Notes: generated by a model from the sequence alone, not told the origin. A stretch of DNA of 64,000 bases from Prinia subflava (GCF_021018805.1 NW_026960614.1:1612001-1676000), one strand, 5' to 3'; shown: positions 41,882 to 53,516, numbered from the stretch's first letter. Made by a program: numbers and translations.

Positions 41882-44371
41882 ACACCTTGCCTGGACTGTC
41901 AGAGAACCCATCTGCAGTAGGACTCCTGAAGGTAGAAGAGCAACGAGTACCTGTTGCCACCTCGACAGTGCATCGCCGGCAGTATCGAACAAATCGAGAT
42001 GCTGTGATCCCCATCTACAAGATGATCCAAGAGCTGGAGAGCCAAGGGGTGGTCAGCAAAACCCACTCACCCTTCAACAGTCCCATCTGGCCTGTGCGTA
42101 AATCTGAAAGAGAATGGAGATTGACCGTGGATTACCGTGCTTTGAATGAAGTGACTCCACCACTGAGCGCCGCTGTGCTGGACATGCTGGAACTCCAGTA
42201 CGAGCTGGAGTCCAAGGCAGCAAAGTGGTACGCCACAATCGACATCGCTAATGCGTTTTTCTCCATTCCTCTGGCTGCAGAATGCAGGCCTCAGTTTGCT
42301 TTCACCTGGAGGGGCATGCAGTACACCTGGAACCGACTGCCCCAGGGGTGGAAGCACAGTCCTCCCATCTGTCATGGACTGATCCAGACTACGCTAGAAA
42401 AGGGTGAGGCTCCAGAACATTTACAATACATTGATGATATCATTGTGTGGGGAAACACAGCAGCAGAAGTGTTTGAGAAAGGAGAGAAAATCATCCAAAT
42501 TCTCCTGGAAGCTGGCTTTGCCATTAAGAAAAGTAAAGTTAAGGGACCTGCTCGGGAGATCCAGTTCCTGGGAGTGAAGTGGCAAGATGGACGGCGCCAG
42601 ATTCCTCCTGATGTCATCAACAAAATCACAGCTATGTCCCCACCAACCAACAAGAAGGAAACACAAGCTTTCTTAGGTGCTATAGGTTTCTGGAGGATGC
42701 ACATTCCTGAATATAGTCAGATTGTGAGCCCTCTTTACTTGGTTACCTGTAAGAAGAATGATTTCTATTGGGGCCCTGAACAGCAGCAAGCCTTTGCCCA
42801 GATCAAGCAGGAGATTGCTCATGCAATAGCCCTTGGCCCAGTCAGGACAGGACCAGAGGTGAAGAACGTGCTCTACTCTGCAGCTGGGAACCATGGCCTG
42901 TCCTGGAGCCTTTGGCAGAAGGTGCCTGGTGAGACCCGAGGCCGACCATTGGGATTCTGGAGTCGGAGCTACAGAGGGTCTGAAGCCAACTACACCCCAA
43001 CGGAGAAAGAAATCCTGGCCGCGTATGAAGGAGTCCAAGCTGCTTCAGAAGTGATTGGTACCGAGGTACAACTCTTCCTGGCACCTCGACTACCCGTGCT
43101 GGGGTGGATGTTTAGAGGAAAGGTTCCCTCCACCCACCATGCCACCAATGCTACATGGAGCAAGTGGATTGCCCTCATTACACAGCGCGCCCAAATTGGG
43201 AAACTAAATCGTCCTGGGATTCTGGAGGTAATTACCAATTGGCCTGAAGGTGAAAGCTTCAGTCTCACTGGTGAAGAGGGAGAAGAGCAAGTGACCCGTG
43301 CCGAAGAAGCTCCACCATATAACCAACTGCCGGCAGAAGACACACGCTACGCTCTTTTTACTGATGGTTCCTGTCTCCTTGTGGGGATGAACTGGAAGTG
43401 GAAAGCAGCCGTATGGAGCCCCACACGACAAGTCGCACAAGCTATCGAAGGAGAAGGTGGATCGAGTCAACTCGCAGAGCTCAAAGCCGTTCAGTTGGCC
43501 CTGGACATTGCTGAAGCAGAGAAGTGGCCAAAACTTTACCTTTATACTGATTCCTGGATGGTAGCCAATGCTCTGTGGGGATGGCTGAAGAGATGGAAGG
43601 AGGCGAACTGGCAGCGCAGAGGAAAACCAATTTGGGCTGCTGAAGAATGGAAAGACATCGCTACCCGGTTAGAGAAACTACCTGTGAAGGTTCGCCATGT
43701 AGATGCCCATGTCCCTAGAAGCAGAGCCAATGAGGAGCAGCAAAACAATCAGCAGGTAGATCAGGCTGCAAAGATAGGGGAGTTGAAGATAGATCTTGAC
43801 TGGGAGCACAAAGGAGAGCTGTTCCTAGCACGATGGGCCCATGATGCCTCAGGCCACCAGGGTAGAGATGCCACCTATAAGTGGGCACGAGACCGAGGGG
43901 TGGATTTAACCATGGATAGCATTTCTCAGGTTATTCATGACTGTGAGACATGTGCTGCCATTAAACAGGCTAAGTGGGTGAAGCCCCTCTGGTATGGGGG
44001 GAGGTGGTCCAAGTACAAGTATGGGGAGGCCTGGCAGATTGATTACATCACGCTGCCTCAAACCCGCCAAGGCAAGCGCCACGTACTAACCATGGTAGAA
44101 GCCACTAAGGGATGGTTGGAAACCTACCCCGTGTCTCATGCTACAGCCCGCAACACCATCCTGGGCCTTGAAAAGCAGGTCCTTTGGAGGCATGGTACTC
44201 CTGAGAGGATTGAGTCAGACAATGGGACTCATTTTAAAAATAATCTTATTAACAACTGGGCTAGGGCACATGGCATCGAGTGGGTGTACCACATCCCCTA
44301 CCATGCACCAGCTGCAGGTAAAGTGGAGAGGTACAATGGATTGTTAAAAACCACTTTGAAAGCACTGGGTG
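41863..44371 (+). CDS. pol: ERVL-K Pol: RT, RNase H, integrase (to the ERVK-S insertion)
   Basis: An open frame of 848 codons with no AUG at its start, so expression would need frameshifting from gag (pol is in the -1 frame, overlapping by 19 bases). RT: YIDD at about residues 189-192. RNase H: catalytic Asp at about 501 (FTDGS) and 563 (YTDSW) with ELKAVQLAL between. Integrase: HDASGHQ and CETC zinc ligands, then Asp 727 (WQIDY), Asp 786 (SDNGTH) and Glu 822, the DD(35)E spacing. Real pol sequence ends at 44371; the remaining codons are ERVK-S LTR. It copies RNA into DNA and integrates it. Confidence 0.93.
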
Positions 44372-44697
44372 TCTGGGAATACACAAGACAGAGAGTCAAA
44401 CAGACTTGATTAGCATATCTGGTTTGATAACCAAGATGCCATGGCAGGAACAAACAGAACTGTGAAAATTACAGGAGGTGGGATTATACCTGCTTACGGG
44501 AAGAGAGAAGATTCGATCAACTTCTGCAAGCAAAGAGTTGTTGTAAAATGCATGAGTTTTCTGTGTGATTTTTAACCTGATTATTGTAGTAGAAATAATT
44601 AACCTGTCTGAAATAGTATATAAGCTTTTAGAAAACCTGAGTAAAATCGAATTCTGATCACCGAATCAGTCTTTCCGTCTCTCATCAATCGCCAATA
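44372..44697 (+). repeat. ERVK-S 5' LTR
   Basis: 326 bp. TATA-like tatataag is at 44617-44624. By TSD placement it starts TCTGGGAATAC and ends TCGCCAATA, so the ends are TC...TA rather than the usual TG...CA. ATTGGTGCTCCGTGTGAGG follows as PBS; I cannot assign the tRNA. Confidence 0.93.
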
Positions 44698-44844
44698 ATT
44701 GGTGCTCCGTGTGAGGAGAAGAACCGGCGGTCTGCTGGCAATTGGCGACGCCCCTGGAACTGATCTTGGCGGTGAAAGAACCGTGTTTGGGCCTACAATC
44801 ATCTGTACGCCGGACGTGACAGGTGAGCCAGGGGAACTCAAGGT

Positions 44845-45387
44845 ATGGGACAGGTCATGTCCGACGGAAGAGACGTTAAGAAAACCATCCAGCACTTGCT
44901 GAGCAAGCATGGATCCCCCATTCTTAAGCAGGACCTTAAGTCGCTCCTACGATGGGTGTCACGCATGTTCCCCGATACCACCCCTTCCTCTGTTCTTACT
45001 CTCCGCTACTGGGACAAGGTCGGCGTAAAGCTCTACGACCTGGCTACGCTGCCTGGCCACGAGCCAGAGCTGCGCCTGCTTCCTGCATGGAGGACGGTCA
45101 TGGAAGCGGTTAAAAAAGAGGGGGGGAGCGAGGCAGCCTGCGAGGCTACCGCAGAGACGGCCCCGGAGGCCGTGCCAGACCGAAACCTGCCCAGGTCCCG
45201 CTCCCCGTCCCCCGTCCGCACCCCCTCCCCGACGAACGCCAAAGATAAAGCCCAGCCGCCAGCTGCACCCCCACCGGGATCCCACCAGCGACCCCAGAGC
45301 CGCCGAACGCTAACCGCTTATGGGGACTCTGACTTTAACAGTGACAGAAAGCCATTCGACCCCGGCCCCGAAAATGATCCGGACTGA
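44845..45387 (+). CDS. gag: ERVK-S Gag matrix and linker
   Basis: 180 codons from AUG. It starts MGQVMSDGRD with Gly2 available for myristoylation. Residues 10-95 (KKTIQHLLSKHGSPILKQDL, YWDKVGVKLYDL, LLPAWRTVMEAV) follow the helical betaretroviral matrix pattern. The rest is Ala/Pro-rich (RSRSPSPVRTPSPTNAK), ending DFNSDRKPFDPGPENDPD. Capsid does not follow; the frame stops at 45387. The product might reach membranes but could not form a core. Confidence 0.88.
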   Translation: MGQVMSDGRDVKKTIQHLLSKHGSPILKQDLKSLLRWVSRMFPDTTPSSVLTLRYWDKVGVKLYDLATLPGHEPELRLLPAWRTVMEAVKKEGGSEAACEATAETAPEAVPDRNLPRSRSPSPVRTPSPTNAKDKAQPPAAPPPGSHQRPQSRRTLTAYGDSDFNSDRKPFDPGPENDPD

Positions 45388-45911
45388 CTCGCTTCAAATA
45401 TGCATAACAATTGGTTACAGATAAAAAAGAAAGCCCTTAAAGACAGAGACCTTGCCTTTATTTCGCTAATCAATGCCTCTTCAAGTTTCACCAAATGGCC
45501 AGCTTTTACAGCAAATCATCTCACAGCATAAGACAGCAACGAGTGCAGACACAAGTCCCACAGCAGACGCAGTAACCAAGAGCAACCTTCAGCTTCCAGC
45601 CGGCCCAGCCCCCATCCACCAGACCATCTCCAACCTATGTGCAGCCACCCCAAGAACTGCAGTAACATTGTCTAATTGCTCAGTTTTTGTCTCCCTACAG
45701 GAAATCTATGGCCTGTCCCCCAGATCCTCTCAGGGGTAGGAAGAAACAGTCAAAGCTATCAAAGCCAAAACCCAGTACAGATCACAGGGCCTGAAGGGAG
45801 GGTGGCAACTGTCAGTCCTTTTGTGTTGTCTGCGCCGCTAGTTTTGTGGGGGGGAAATGTTCTATCTCAATAGGGAATTTTTATGCAGTCAGATTTTGTA
45901 TAGAGGTCATT

Positions 45912-45943
<32 letters not shown>

Positions 45944-46894
45944 AAATTAGTAAATTAATGTCTCTTAAGTTGTTAACAGGAAAGGGGGAGCCGAGGATAG
46001 CACCCCTTCTGGGAAGACTGCAGAAAGCTCTTTTAAGTTTTCAGTCTTTTTTGTTCTTGATGAACTCTAAACAAATAGTTACAGCCTTTAAGTGAGAACT
46101 TAATGCAGAACTGCTTCTCTCCTTCTCTTGTCTAGTTTGTCATCAAACCTAGGTTGAATGCAAATGTGTTGAATGTGAGATACTGTAGTACTGTGCATCT
46201 CATAAAAGACGAGGTATTTGCTGTTAATGTGATCCATCAAGATGCATCAGAAGCAATGCACAAATTCAGCGATTAATGTGTGTATATAAGTTTGATCCAC
46301 CTGAAGAATTAGAGCACAGTGGCTTACTGCCACTGAGAATAAAGATATATGATAATTTCCTGACTATCATGATATTTACTGAGAATTGTTTCTAGTGCTC
46401 AGATATAGCCTGTTAAACTTAAATGCTTTTGACAACTTACATGCTTTTGACAAAGATTGTGATAACCAGTTTGATTTTTAGTTCAAAAGACATCTCCCTG
46501 GAAATATTTAAGCTGGCGAATAAGCATGCATTCTATTTCTGCACAACCCTTGCAAATCTCAACTGAAATCAAAACTTTACATGATACACAGAAGTTGCTA
46601 GGAACAATAAATTAAGTCCGTCCCTTGCTTGAGATTTCAAATGCAGATTTAGAGCCATTGTTTGCCCTCCTGGGAGGAGAGCCTAACCTCTTATCACCCA
46701 GACACTTAAACAAAGAAGCACAAATTGCGCTTCAAAAAGTAGCTGATGCTATCTCTCAAAGGCAATCAGCTAAGTAGGCTCCAGAGTTGCCTTTGTAGCT
46801 AATTATTCTGAATCCTAATAAACAGCCTTATGCATTAATATTTCAGTAGGACTCAGAAAAACCAGATCCTCTTCTAATTATCGAATGGGTCTTT
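45388..46894 (+). other. ERVK-S interior without recognised domain
   Basis: A Gln/Pro/Ala-rich frame lies at 45473-45739, an A run at about 45919-45947, then AT-rich DNA. No capsid homology region or RT motif. It replaces several kilobases of expected gag-pro-pol. Confidence 0.55.
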
Positions 46895-47520
46895 TTGCCT
46901 AACAATATGCCCAAGACTATTTCCATGCAAGATGAACTTATAGCCATGTTGATTGTCAAAGCTCGGCAAAGACTGACCTCTTTGGCTGGGAAAGATTTTG
47001 ATATTATCTATCTACCTCTCACAATGTTTTATTTAAATTGGTTGCTACAGATGTCTGAAAAATTGCAAATTGCTTTAACAAATTACCCAGAGCAGATATC
47101 TATCCATCCGCCTAAACACAAATTATTAAGTTCGTCTTTTAATTTAATCCCCAAGCCAAAGAGAAGTGAAACTCCCTTGCAAGCTATGACAATATTCACA
47201 GATAGGTCTGGGAAAACCCGTAAATCAGTGATTGTATGGAGAGACCCTAAAACTAGAACTTGGCAATCTGATATTGCTGTGGTTGAAGAGTCTCCACAAA
47301 TAGTAGAATTAGCTGCTGTTGTCAGAGTGTTTCAGAAATTCAGCACACCTTTTAATCTGATTACTAACTCCGCATATGTTTCAGGTATTGTACAGAGAGC
47401 AGAGAATTCTGTTTTGAAAAATGTTAAAAATGACATTCTTTTTTCCTAGTTAAAACTGCTAGTCTCTCTGTTAGACCAGAGGACAGCTCCTTACTTTGTG
47501 ATGCATATCAAGTCACATTC
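46895..47520 (+). pseudogene. pol: ERVK-S RT connection and RNase H, first copy
   Basis: A 184-codon frame ends in FFS-like sequence after an RNase H-like stretch: MTIFTDRSGKTR (first catalytic Asp), QIVELAAVVRVFQKF (Glu helix) and LITNSAYVSG, in which the usual D of DSAYV reads N. The C-terminal His region (HIKSHSNLPGFLTEGN) follows in another frame. RNase H would remove RNA from RNA-DNA hybrids. The Asp-to-Asn change would inactivate it. Confidence 0.8.
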
Positions 47521-47654
47521 CAATCTACCAGGTTTTCTCACTGAAGGTAACGCCCATGGCTCTCTCAAACGTCTTGTAGTAAAACAAAAGGGGGGAACCG
47601 GAGACACTCCTGCTGAAAGATTATGCAAAGCCTTGTATGTTTTTAGTTTCTTGA

Positions 47655-47779
47655 ATTGTTCAATGACAGACTTAAATCCCGTCAAATTATTCAACTTGCT
47701 ACTGCTGTCAGAGCTTTTCAAAAATTTTTCTCTTCCTTTTAATCTAGTAACAGATTCAGTTTATGTTGCAAAATCGTGA
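47655..47779 (+). pseudogene. pol: ERVK-S RNase H, second partial copy
   Basis: Following a short gap, the segment again reads, across a frameshift, as the Glu-helix region and PFNLVTDSVYVAKS, this time with the catalytic Asp kept. Two partial RNase H units of the same kind in a row suggest recombination between related elements or template switching. Confidence 0.7.
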
Positions 47780-47956
47780 AGCCTCAGCCCTATAAGAAAG
47801 TGTAAAACCTGCAAACAGATGATAGTTTTGAACAGCTGAATAAACTCCTAAGAAGCTAAAGACTCCATAAATAAATTAGAAATTTAGTTAAAATAAGCTT
47901 TCTTGTATTAGACATTATATTATGTATTGTTATAATTATTCCTTATATTTTACAGT

Positions 47957-48183
47957 GTGTTTAAACTAAAGGTAGAATCTAGATCTTGGCTAAATAACTT
48001 GTTTAGTAGCTGGGGTTTGACACCCTGGCTAAAAGATTTTCTTAAGATAAGAATGCATGTAATGATTTTAATAATAATTATATTAGTTATGATACCTTGC
48101 TTGTTTCAATGTGTGCAGAGATTAGTTAATAAAGCCATCAAAGAGGTATTCTTAGTTAATACAGAAGGGGGAGATCTGGGAAT
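47957..48183 (+). pseudogene. env: ERVK-S env transmembrane C-terminus
   Basis: The frame includes SWLNNLFSSWGLTPWLKD, a hydrophobic anchor (MILIIIILVMIPCLFQC) and a short tail ending EVFLVNTEGGDL just before the PPT. This is the usual end of betaretroviral TM. Everything upstream of the anchor is lost. Confidence 0.8.
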
Positions 48184-48499
48184 ACACAAGACAGAGAGTC
48201 AAACAGACTTGATTAGCATATCTGGTTTGATAACCAAGATGCCATGGCAGGAACAAACAGAACTGTGAAAATTACAGGAGGTGGGATTATACCTGCTTAC
48301 GGGAAGAGAGAAGATTCAATCAACTTCTGCAAGCAAAGAGTTGTTGTAAAATGCATGAGTTTTCTGTGTGATTTTTAACCTGATTATTGTAGTAGAAATA
48401 ATTAACCTGTCTGAAATAGTATATAAGCTTTTAGAAAACCTGAGTAAAATCGAATTCTGATCACCGAATCAGTCTTTCCGTCTCTCATAATCGCCAATA
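48175..48499 (+). repeat. ERVK-S 3' LTR
   Basis: 325 bp, preceded by the purine tract agaagggggaga (48163-48174) and followed by TSD tgggtg. Confidence 0.93.
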
Positions 48500-48810
48500 T
48501 GGGTGGGGGGTCTTTCAAGAACTGGGAGCAGCATTTAGCAAGAGCCATCTGGTTAGTTAACACTCGAGGTTCCACCAACCGAGCAGGTCCTGCCCAGTCT
48601 GAGCCCCTTAATATAGTAGATGGAGATAAAGTCCCAGTGGCCCATGTCAGAGGTTTGTTGGGGAAGACAGTATGGATTAATCCTGCCTTGAGTACAGGCA
48701 AACCCATTCGTGGGACTGTCTTTGCTCAAGGACCAGGTTATACCTGGTGGATAATGCAGAAAGATGGGACAACCTGTTGTGTACCTCAGGGAGATCTGAT
48801 TGTGGGATGA
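48500..48810 (+). pseudogene. pol: ERVL-K integrase C-terminal part, beyond ERVK-S
   Basis: It resumes K Pol after the TSD: NWEQHLARAIWLVNTRGS, then PVAHVRGLLGKTVWIN and GYTWWIMQKDG, ending VPQGDLIVG and a stop. The L copy in reverse (39316-39738) corresponds. The SH3-like DNA-binding part of integrase lies here. Confidence 0.85.
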
Positions 48811-49013
48811 TATCATTGTTCGCTGAGCATTACCACCATTGTCTGTACGTTAGATCATACAGATATGAGACAGAAGGAAACGTGAAAGTGTCAAAGGTCT
48901 GAGCAAGTAAGATGGAAGGAAATGTGTTAAGTGTGGAAGGTTTGAGCAAGTGAGAAGAAAGTTTTTTTCATTGTGTTCAGTAACATGTTCACGATATGGG
49001 ATAAGGGGTGGAA
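48811..49013 (+). promoter_or_regulatory. ERVL-K 3' untranslated region and polypurine tract
   Basis: No env. ataaggggtggaa, up to 49013, is the PPT next to the LTR. Confidence 0.75.
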
Positions 49014-49548
49014 TGTCCTGGGGTGACAGGAACTTTTCATGCTTTGTATCCCAAATCGTGGTTGGTTTTTTTTTTCCTCTGTTCCCGTGTGCCCAGTTTG
49101 TTTTGTCTGTGGCTGAGCCCCTCCCCCGGCTGCTTGCTTCTGGCTTGCTGCTAGCTTTAGGCTGCTTTGCTGGCTTTGCTCTTTGCTTTCTGCTTTTTGC
49201 TTGCTTTTTTGCCATCTTTTTCTGCTTTTGTGTTTCCCCTTCTTTCCTTCCTCCCTTCCCTGAAGACATCGGACCTGCTTCGGGCCCTGATTCGGGAACA
49301 TCAAGGGAAAACCCCCCGGAGTCTGCACCTGAAAGAAGCTTTGGCACCCTCCCCAGCAGAGACTGCTCACCCTCTCTTGGACTGGTGAAAACATTTGTTG
49401 TCATCTCGGACTGTTTTCCTTGTGTTGGGGAGTGTTTTTTTCATTGTTTCTCAATAAACAAGTTTTTTCCACTTTCTCCTCTGAGGAAATTCCTCCCGAA
49501 CCCGGTGGTGGGGGAGGGAGTTGTGGAATTTTGTCCTAAACTAGGACA
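49014..49548 (+). repeat. ERVL-K 3' LTR
   Basis: 535 bp, TGTCCTGGGGTGAC to CTAAACTAGGACA. About seven differences from the 5' LTR by eye. Confidence 0.93.
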
Positions 49549-50170
49549 AACAAGGTTATTCTTGAAATGAGTCTCATTGTCTGATTTAATCTTTTCAGGG
49601 GTACTATGCTTCTAAAGAACTTGCTTTTCAAGGCTTAGAATGGTGTTACGGGCAGTAGCGTGAGGCACAGGGTAGGTCTCTAGCCATCTTGTGGTGGCTT
49701 TGACTATGGTCAACACATAGCGCTTGCCTTGGTGGGTTTGGGGAAGGGTGATGTAGTTAATTTGCTAGGCTTCTCTATACTTATATTTGGACTACTGCTT
49801 ACTGTACTATAGGGGCTTCACCTCCTTGGCTTGCTTGATTGCAGCACACATCTCACAGTCATGGATAACTTGAGAAATACTGTCTATGGTTAAATTTACT
49901 TCTTGGTCTAGTGCTCACCTATAGGTGTCATCTCTGCCCTGATGACTTGAGGCATCATGAGCTCATCGAGCTAGGAACAACTTTCTTTTGTGTTGGTAAT
50001 CTAAGTCTGTCTTTGACACTTCTATCTTGGTGGCCTGATCTACTTGTTTGTTGTTTTGGTGCTCTTCATTAGCTCTACTTTTGGGGACATGGGCATTTAC
50101 ATGGCGGACTTTCACAGGTAGTTTCTCTATTCTGTTAGTGATATCTTTCTACTCTTCAGCAGCCTAGATT
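49549..50170 (-). pseudogene. pol: ERVL-L integrase, N-terminal and core part
   Basis: The reverse complement aligns base by base with K 43640-44240. Conserved Trp codons read as stops (tgg to tag) at several places, and other G-to-A changes are common. It ends at the LTR-D2 target. Confidence 0.85.
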
Positions 50171-50176
50171 GGTTTT

Positions 50177-50504
50177 TATCACTGTGGAGGCCTAACCAGG
50201 AAAAACAGGCTGGAGACACAGATCTGGGTGCAACAACAGCAGCAGGGCAGAAGACCCGGTTTATTTACCAAAACCTACTTTTATACTTTTACTATGAGGC
50301 CTGTGGATTGGAGGAAGGAATTCCTACCTCCACATCACATTGGTGAAGGGGACTGTCACACAGTCTTGTTTGTCCCGGCAAGAAATGTAAAAACAATGGC
50401 TATGTTTATAGAACATAGCTGATGTTTACATTAAAAGAGCGTGAGAAGGTACGAACTTCTTTAATATGAGCGCTCAGCAAAACCAGGAAAAACTCATGGC
50501 AACA
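50177..50504 (-). repeat. Solo LTR-D2 in ERVL-L pol
   Basis: A perfect 6-bp TSD ggtttt (50171-50176 and 50505-50510) bounds 328 bp that on the minus strand start TGTTGCCATGAG and end CCTCCACAGTGATA. The LTR thus ends in TA, as D4 does. Confidence 0.85.
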
Positions 50505-50510
50505 GGTTTT

Positions 50511-52260
50511 CTTCTACTCTGCCAATTAGCCTTTTTCTACTTCTCCAGCCATCCCCACAGGGCATTGACTACTATCTATGAATCAGTATAGAGGTAGAGC
50601 TTTGGCTACTTCTCTTTTTCAGCAATGTCTAGGGCTAATTGAATGGCTTTGAGTTCAGCGAATTGGCTTGATCTACTTTTTTTTGTTTTAGTAGCTTGTG
50701 CAACTTGTGTGGGGCTCTATACGGCTGCTTTCTACTTTCATTTCATCTCTACAGTGTGACAAGAACTATCTGTAAAAACAGCATAATGTGTTTTTTTCTT
50801 CTGGCAATTGCTTGTACGGTGGAGCTTCTTTAGTACATGTCACTTGCTCTTGTTCTTCTTTATCATGAAGACTAAAGTTTTTACTTTTAGGCTAATTTGT
50901 AGTTATCTCTAAAATTTTAGGGTGGTTCAGTTTTTTAATATGGGCATGCTGTGTGATGAGAGCAATCTACTTACTCTATGTGGCATTAGGGGCATGGTGG
51001 GTAGATGGAACCTCTCTTTTGAACATCCACCCTAGCACCAGTAGTTGAGGTACCAGGAGTTGTGTTTTAGTGCTTATTACTTCTGAGGCAGCTCAGACTC
51101 CTTCATAGGCTGCTAAAATTTCTTTCTCTATTGCAGTGTAGTTAGTTTTAGACTTTCTATAGCTTCTACTCTAGAATCTTAGTGGTTGGCTTCAAGTCTC
51201 ACTAGGCACTTAATGCTATAGGCTCTAGGATAGACTATGGTTCCCAGTTGCAGAGTAGAGCACATTCTTCACATCTGGTCTTGTCTTGACTGGGCTAAGG
51301 GCTACTGCATGAGCGATCCCTTATTTGATCTGGGCAAAGGCACGTTGCTGTTCAGGGCCCCAGTGCAAAGTGTTCTTGTGGGTGACTAGGTAGAGAGGGC
51401 TCACAATTTGGCTGTACTTAGGAATATGCATTCTCTAAAAGCCTATGGCACCTAAGAAAGCTTGTATTTCCTTCTTGTTGGTTGGTGGAGACATTGCTGT
51501 GATCTTGTCAATGACATCTGTGGGAAGCTGATGCTATCTTCCTACTTTATTCTCAGGAAGTAGATCTTTCAAGAAGGTCCTTTAACTTTGCTCTTTTTGA
51601 TAGCGAAACTGGCTTTTAGGAGAATTTGGATGATCTTTCTTTTCTCAAACACTTCAGCTGCAGTGTTTCTCTATACAATGATGTCATCAATGTACTGCAC
51701 ATACTTTGGAGCTTTACTTTTTTTAGTGCAGTCTGTATCAGTCTATGGCAGATGGTAGGACTATGCTTCCACTCTTGGGGCAATCAGTTCCAAGGGTACT
51801 GTACTTTTTTCTATATGAAAGCAAACTGAGGCTTGTATTCTGCTGCTAGAGGAATGGAGAAAAATGCATTGGCAATGTCAATTGTGGCATACTATTTTGC
51901 TGCTTTGGACTCTAGCTTGTACTGGAGTTCTAGCATGTCTGACACAGCAGCGCTCAATGGTGGAGTCACTTCATTCAAGGCACAATAGTCTACAGTCAAT
52001 CTCCATTCTCTTTCAGACTTGCAGGTGGGCCAAACGGGGCTGTTGAAGGGTGAGTGGGTTTTTCTGACTACTTCTCAGCTCTCTAGCTCATGGATCATCT
52101 TGTGGATGGGAATCATGGCATCTTGAGTTGTTCTGTACTGTCGACGATGCACTGTCGAAGTGGCAATTGGCACCTGTTGCTCTTCTCTTTTCAGAAGTCT
52201 AGCTGTAGATGGGTTCTTTGATAGTCTAGGCAAGGTGTTGAATTGCTTAACACTGTCTCT
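50511..52260 (-). pseudogene. pol: ERVL-L RNase H and reverse transcriptase
   Basis: The reverse complement follows K from RNase H back through the YIDD block (tacattgatgac near 51690) to the pol start (NTLPRLSKNPS in frame 52075-52284). Many G-to-A differences disable it. Confidence 0.85.
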
Positions 52261-52640
52261 ACAGCTGCTATTCTGAATGCTCACTTGAGTCTTTTTGGTT
52301 CTTTGAAATACTTATTTCAGAGGAAATCTATGCCCAAAATGCATGGAGCTTTTGGGCTGGTCACAGTAGGGTGCTTCTTCTACTCACTTTTAGTTAGGCT
52401 TACATTAGCTTCTACTAAAGTAAAATCTTGTGATCTTGTCACGCCAGCAACAGAAACAGATTCTTCTCCTACATATCTTGATGGGATTAATGTGCACTGC
52501 GCACCAGTGTTAACTAAGGCTTCATATTTTTGTGGTTCTAATGTGCCAGGCCAACGAATTTACAGTCTAAAAAACACGTTTTTCTTTAACCTCTGCCTGG
52601 TCTAGAGGCAGGGACCCTGTAAGCTTGGTCATCCTTCTTC
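52261..52640 (-). pseudogene. pro: ERVL-L protease region
   Basis: The reverse complement corresponds to N 13690-14000 and contains the VNTGA-like active-site neighbourhood near 52515 and an IGHKF-like block near 52335. This region is deleted in K. Confidence 0.6.
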
Positions 52641-53516
52641 TCCTGGGTAACTTGAGCTGCTTCTTTTTTGGTGGAACATCTTCCTGAGTCTTGTTGTCTT
52701 CTAATTCAGACACCCGTCGCTCTAGAGCAGCAGTAGGTTTTCTATCCCATCTCCTCATGTTTTTTCTACAATTATGCAGGAAGGACTGCAGCTCAGCTCG
52801 TAGGGTGTCTTTTTTTTCTTTATCTTGGGAACATCTGTGTTTGTTTCAGAACTTCTGATTTGTACTGCTGAGATTTGGAGAATGTTCTCTTAAATCTCTT
52901 CTTTGAGTTTCTTGTGGTTCTCCTCTATCTTGGCTTCTAATTTCTGTAGATGTGTTTCTAAAGCTGCGATTCTTGCATGTGTTGAACTATGCACAGCATC
53001 TGCATATGCTCGGAGTTTCTTCGCCATATTCTGCATGGTCTCCTCCATGTCATTTCAATTTATTATTGCTAAGGTAGAAGAGTATTTTTGTGGCCTAAGC
53101 CATAAAAGTTTTGTCTACATCATGGGTGTGCATGTTATTAAGTCTGGGTTCTTAATGTCTAGGTTATCTGAGAAGGTAATGTCTGCTACTGCTATTTCTC
53201 TTAAGCCTTGAATACCTTGTTCTATGGTCTTCCACTGGGTTTGCTGCATATAGAGATCATCTGCCCACATATATCTTTGTGCTGAAGTTCTCAGGACCCG
53301 TTCCCAGAGACTGCAAGGATGAGCCTCCTCATCATTTCTTGGTCGATAACTGGATCATGTGACAGGGATCTTAAATCCTTTGTTTCAGTGCTGTCTAGAA
53401 TTGTAGCCTTACTTGCAGCATCTTAAAGACGAACTAACTAACTAATTATAGATTCATCAGGTTGTCTAGTGTAATCTTTTCTTAGGCCACAAAGGTCTTT
53501 TAGGGAAAAGGACTCA
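52641..53516 (-). pseudogene. gag: ERVL-L gag C-terminal part (nucleocapsid region and capsid)
   Basis: The frame 52567-52758 (minus) is basic and coiled-coil-like (ALERRVSELEDNKTQEDVPP). From about 53050 the sequence follows K capsid in reverse (SLKDLRGLRKDY region near 53480). Includes sequence that K lacks. Confidence 0.7.

Larger units (their letters stand above)
44372..48499 (+). mobile_element. ERVK-S: young, internally deleted betaretrovirus-like provirus
   Basis: LTRs 44372-44697 and 48175-48499 differ by one substitution and one single-base gap by eye. The 6-bp TSD tgggtg is perfect (44366-44371 and 48500-48505). A gag matrix frame, RNase H pieces and an env transmembrane tail remain. 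Capsid, most of pol and most of env are missing in this 4.1-kb copy (a full provirus is about 8-9 kb). It interrupts ERVL-K integrase and is the innermost and latest of the nested layers here. Confidence 0.95.
39739..49548 (+). mobile_element. ERVL-K: ERVL provirus with long open gag and pol
   Basis: 535-bp LTRs (39739-40273 and 49014-49548) differ at about seven sites by eye. acaagg precedes the 5' LTR and recurs one base after the 3' LTR. tRNA-Ile PBS, gag, pol and PPT are in order, and there is no env. ERVK-S (44372-48499) splits the pol end. Without S it is about 5.7 kb, short because nucleocapsid and protease are deleted near 41870. It lies inside ERVL-L in the opposite orientation. Confidence 0.95.
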
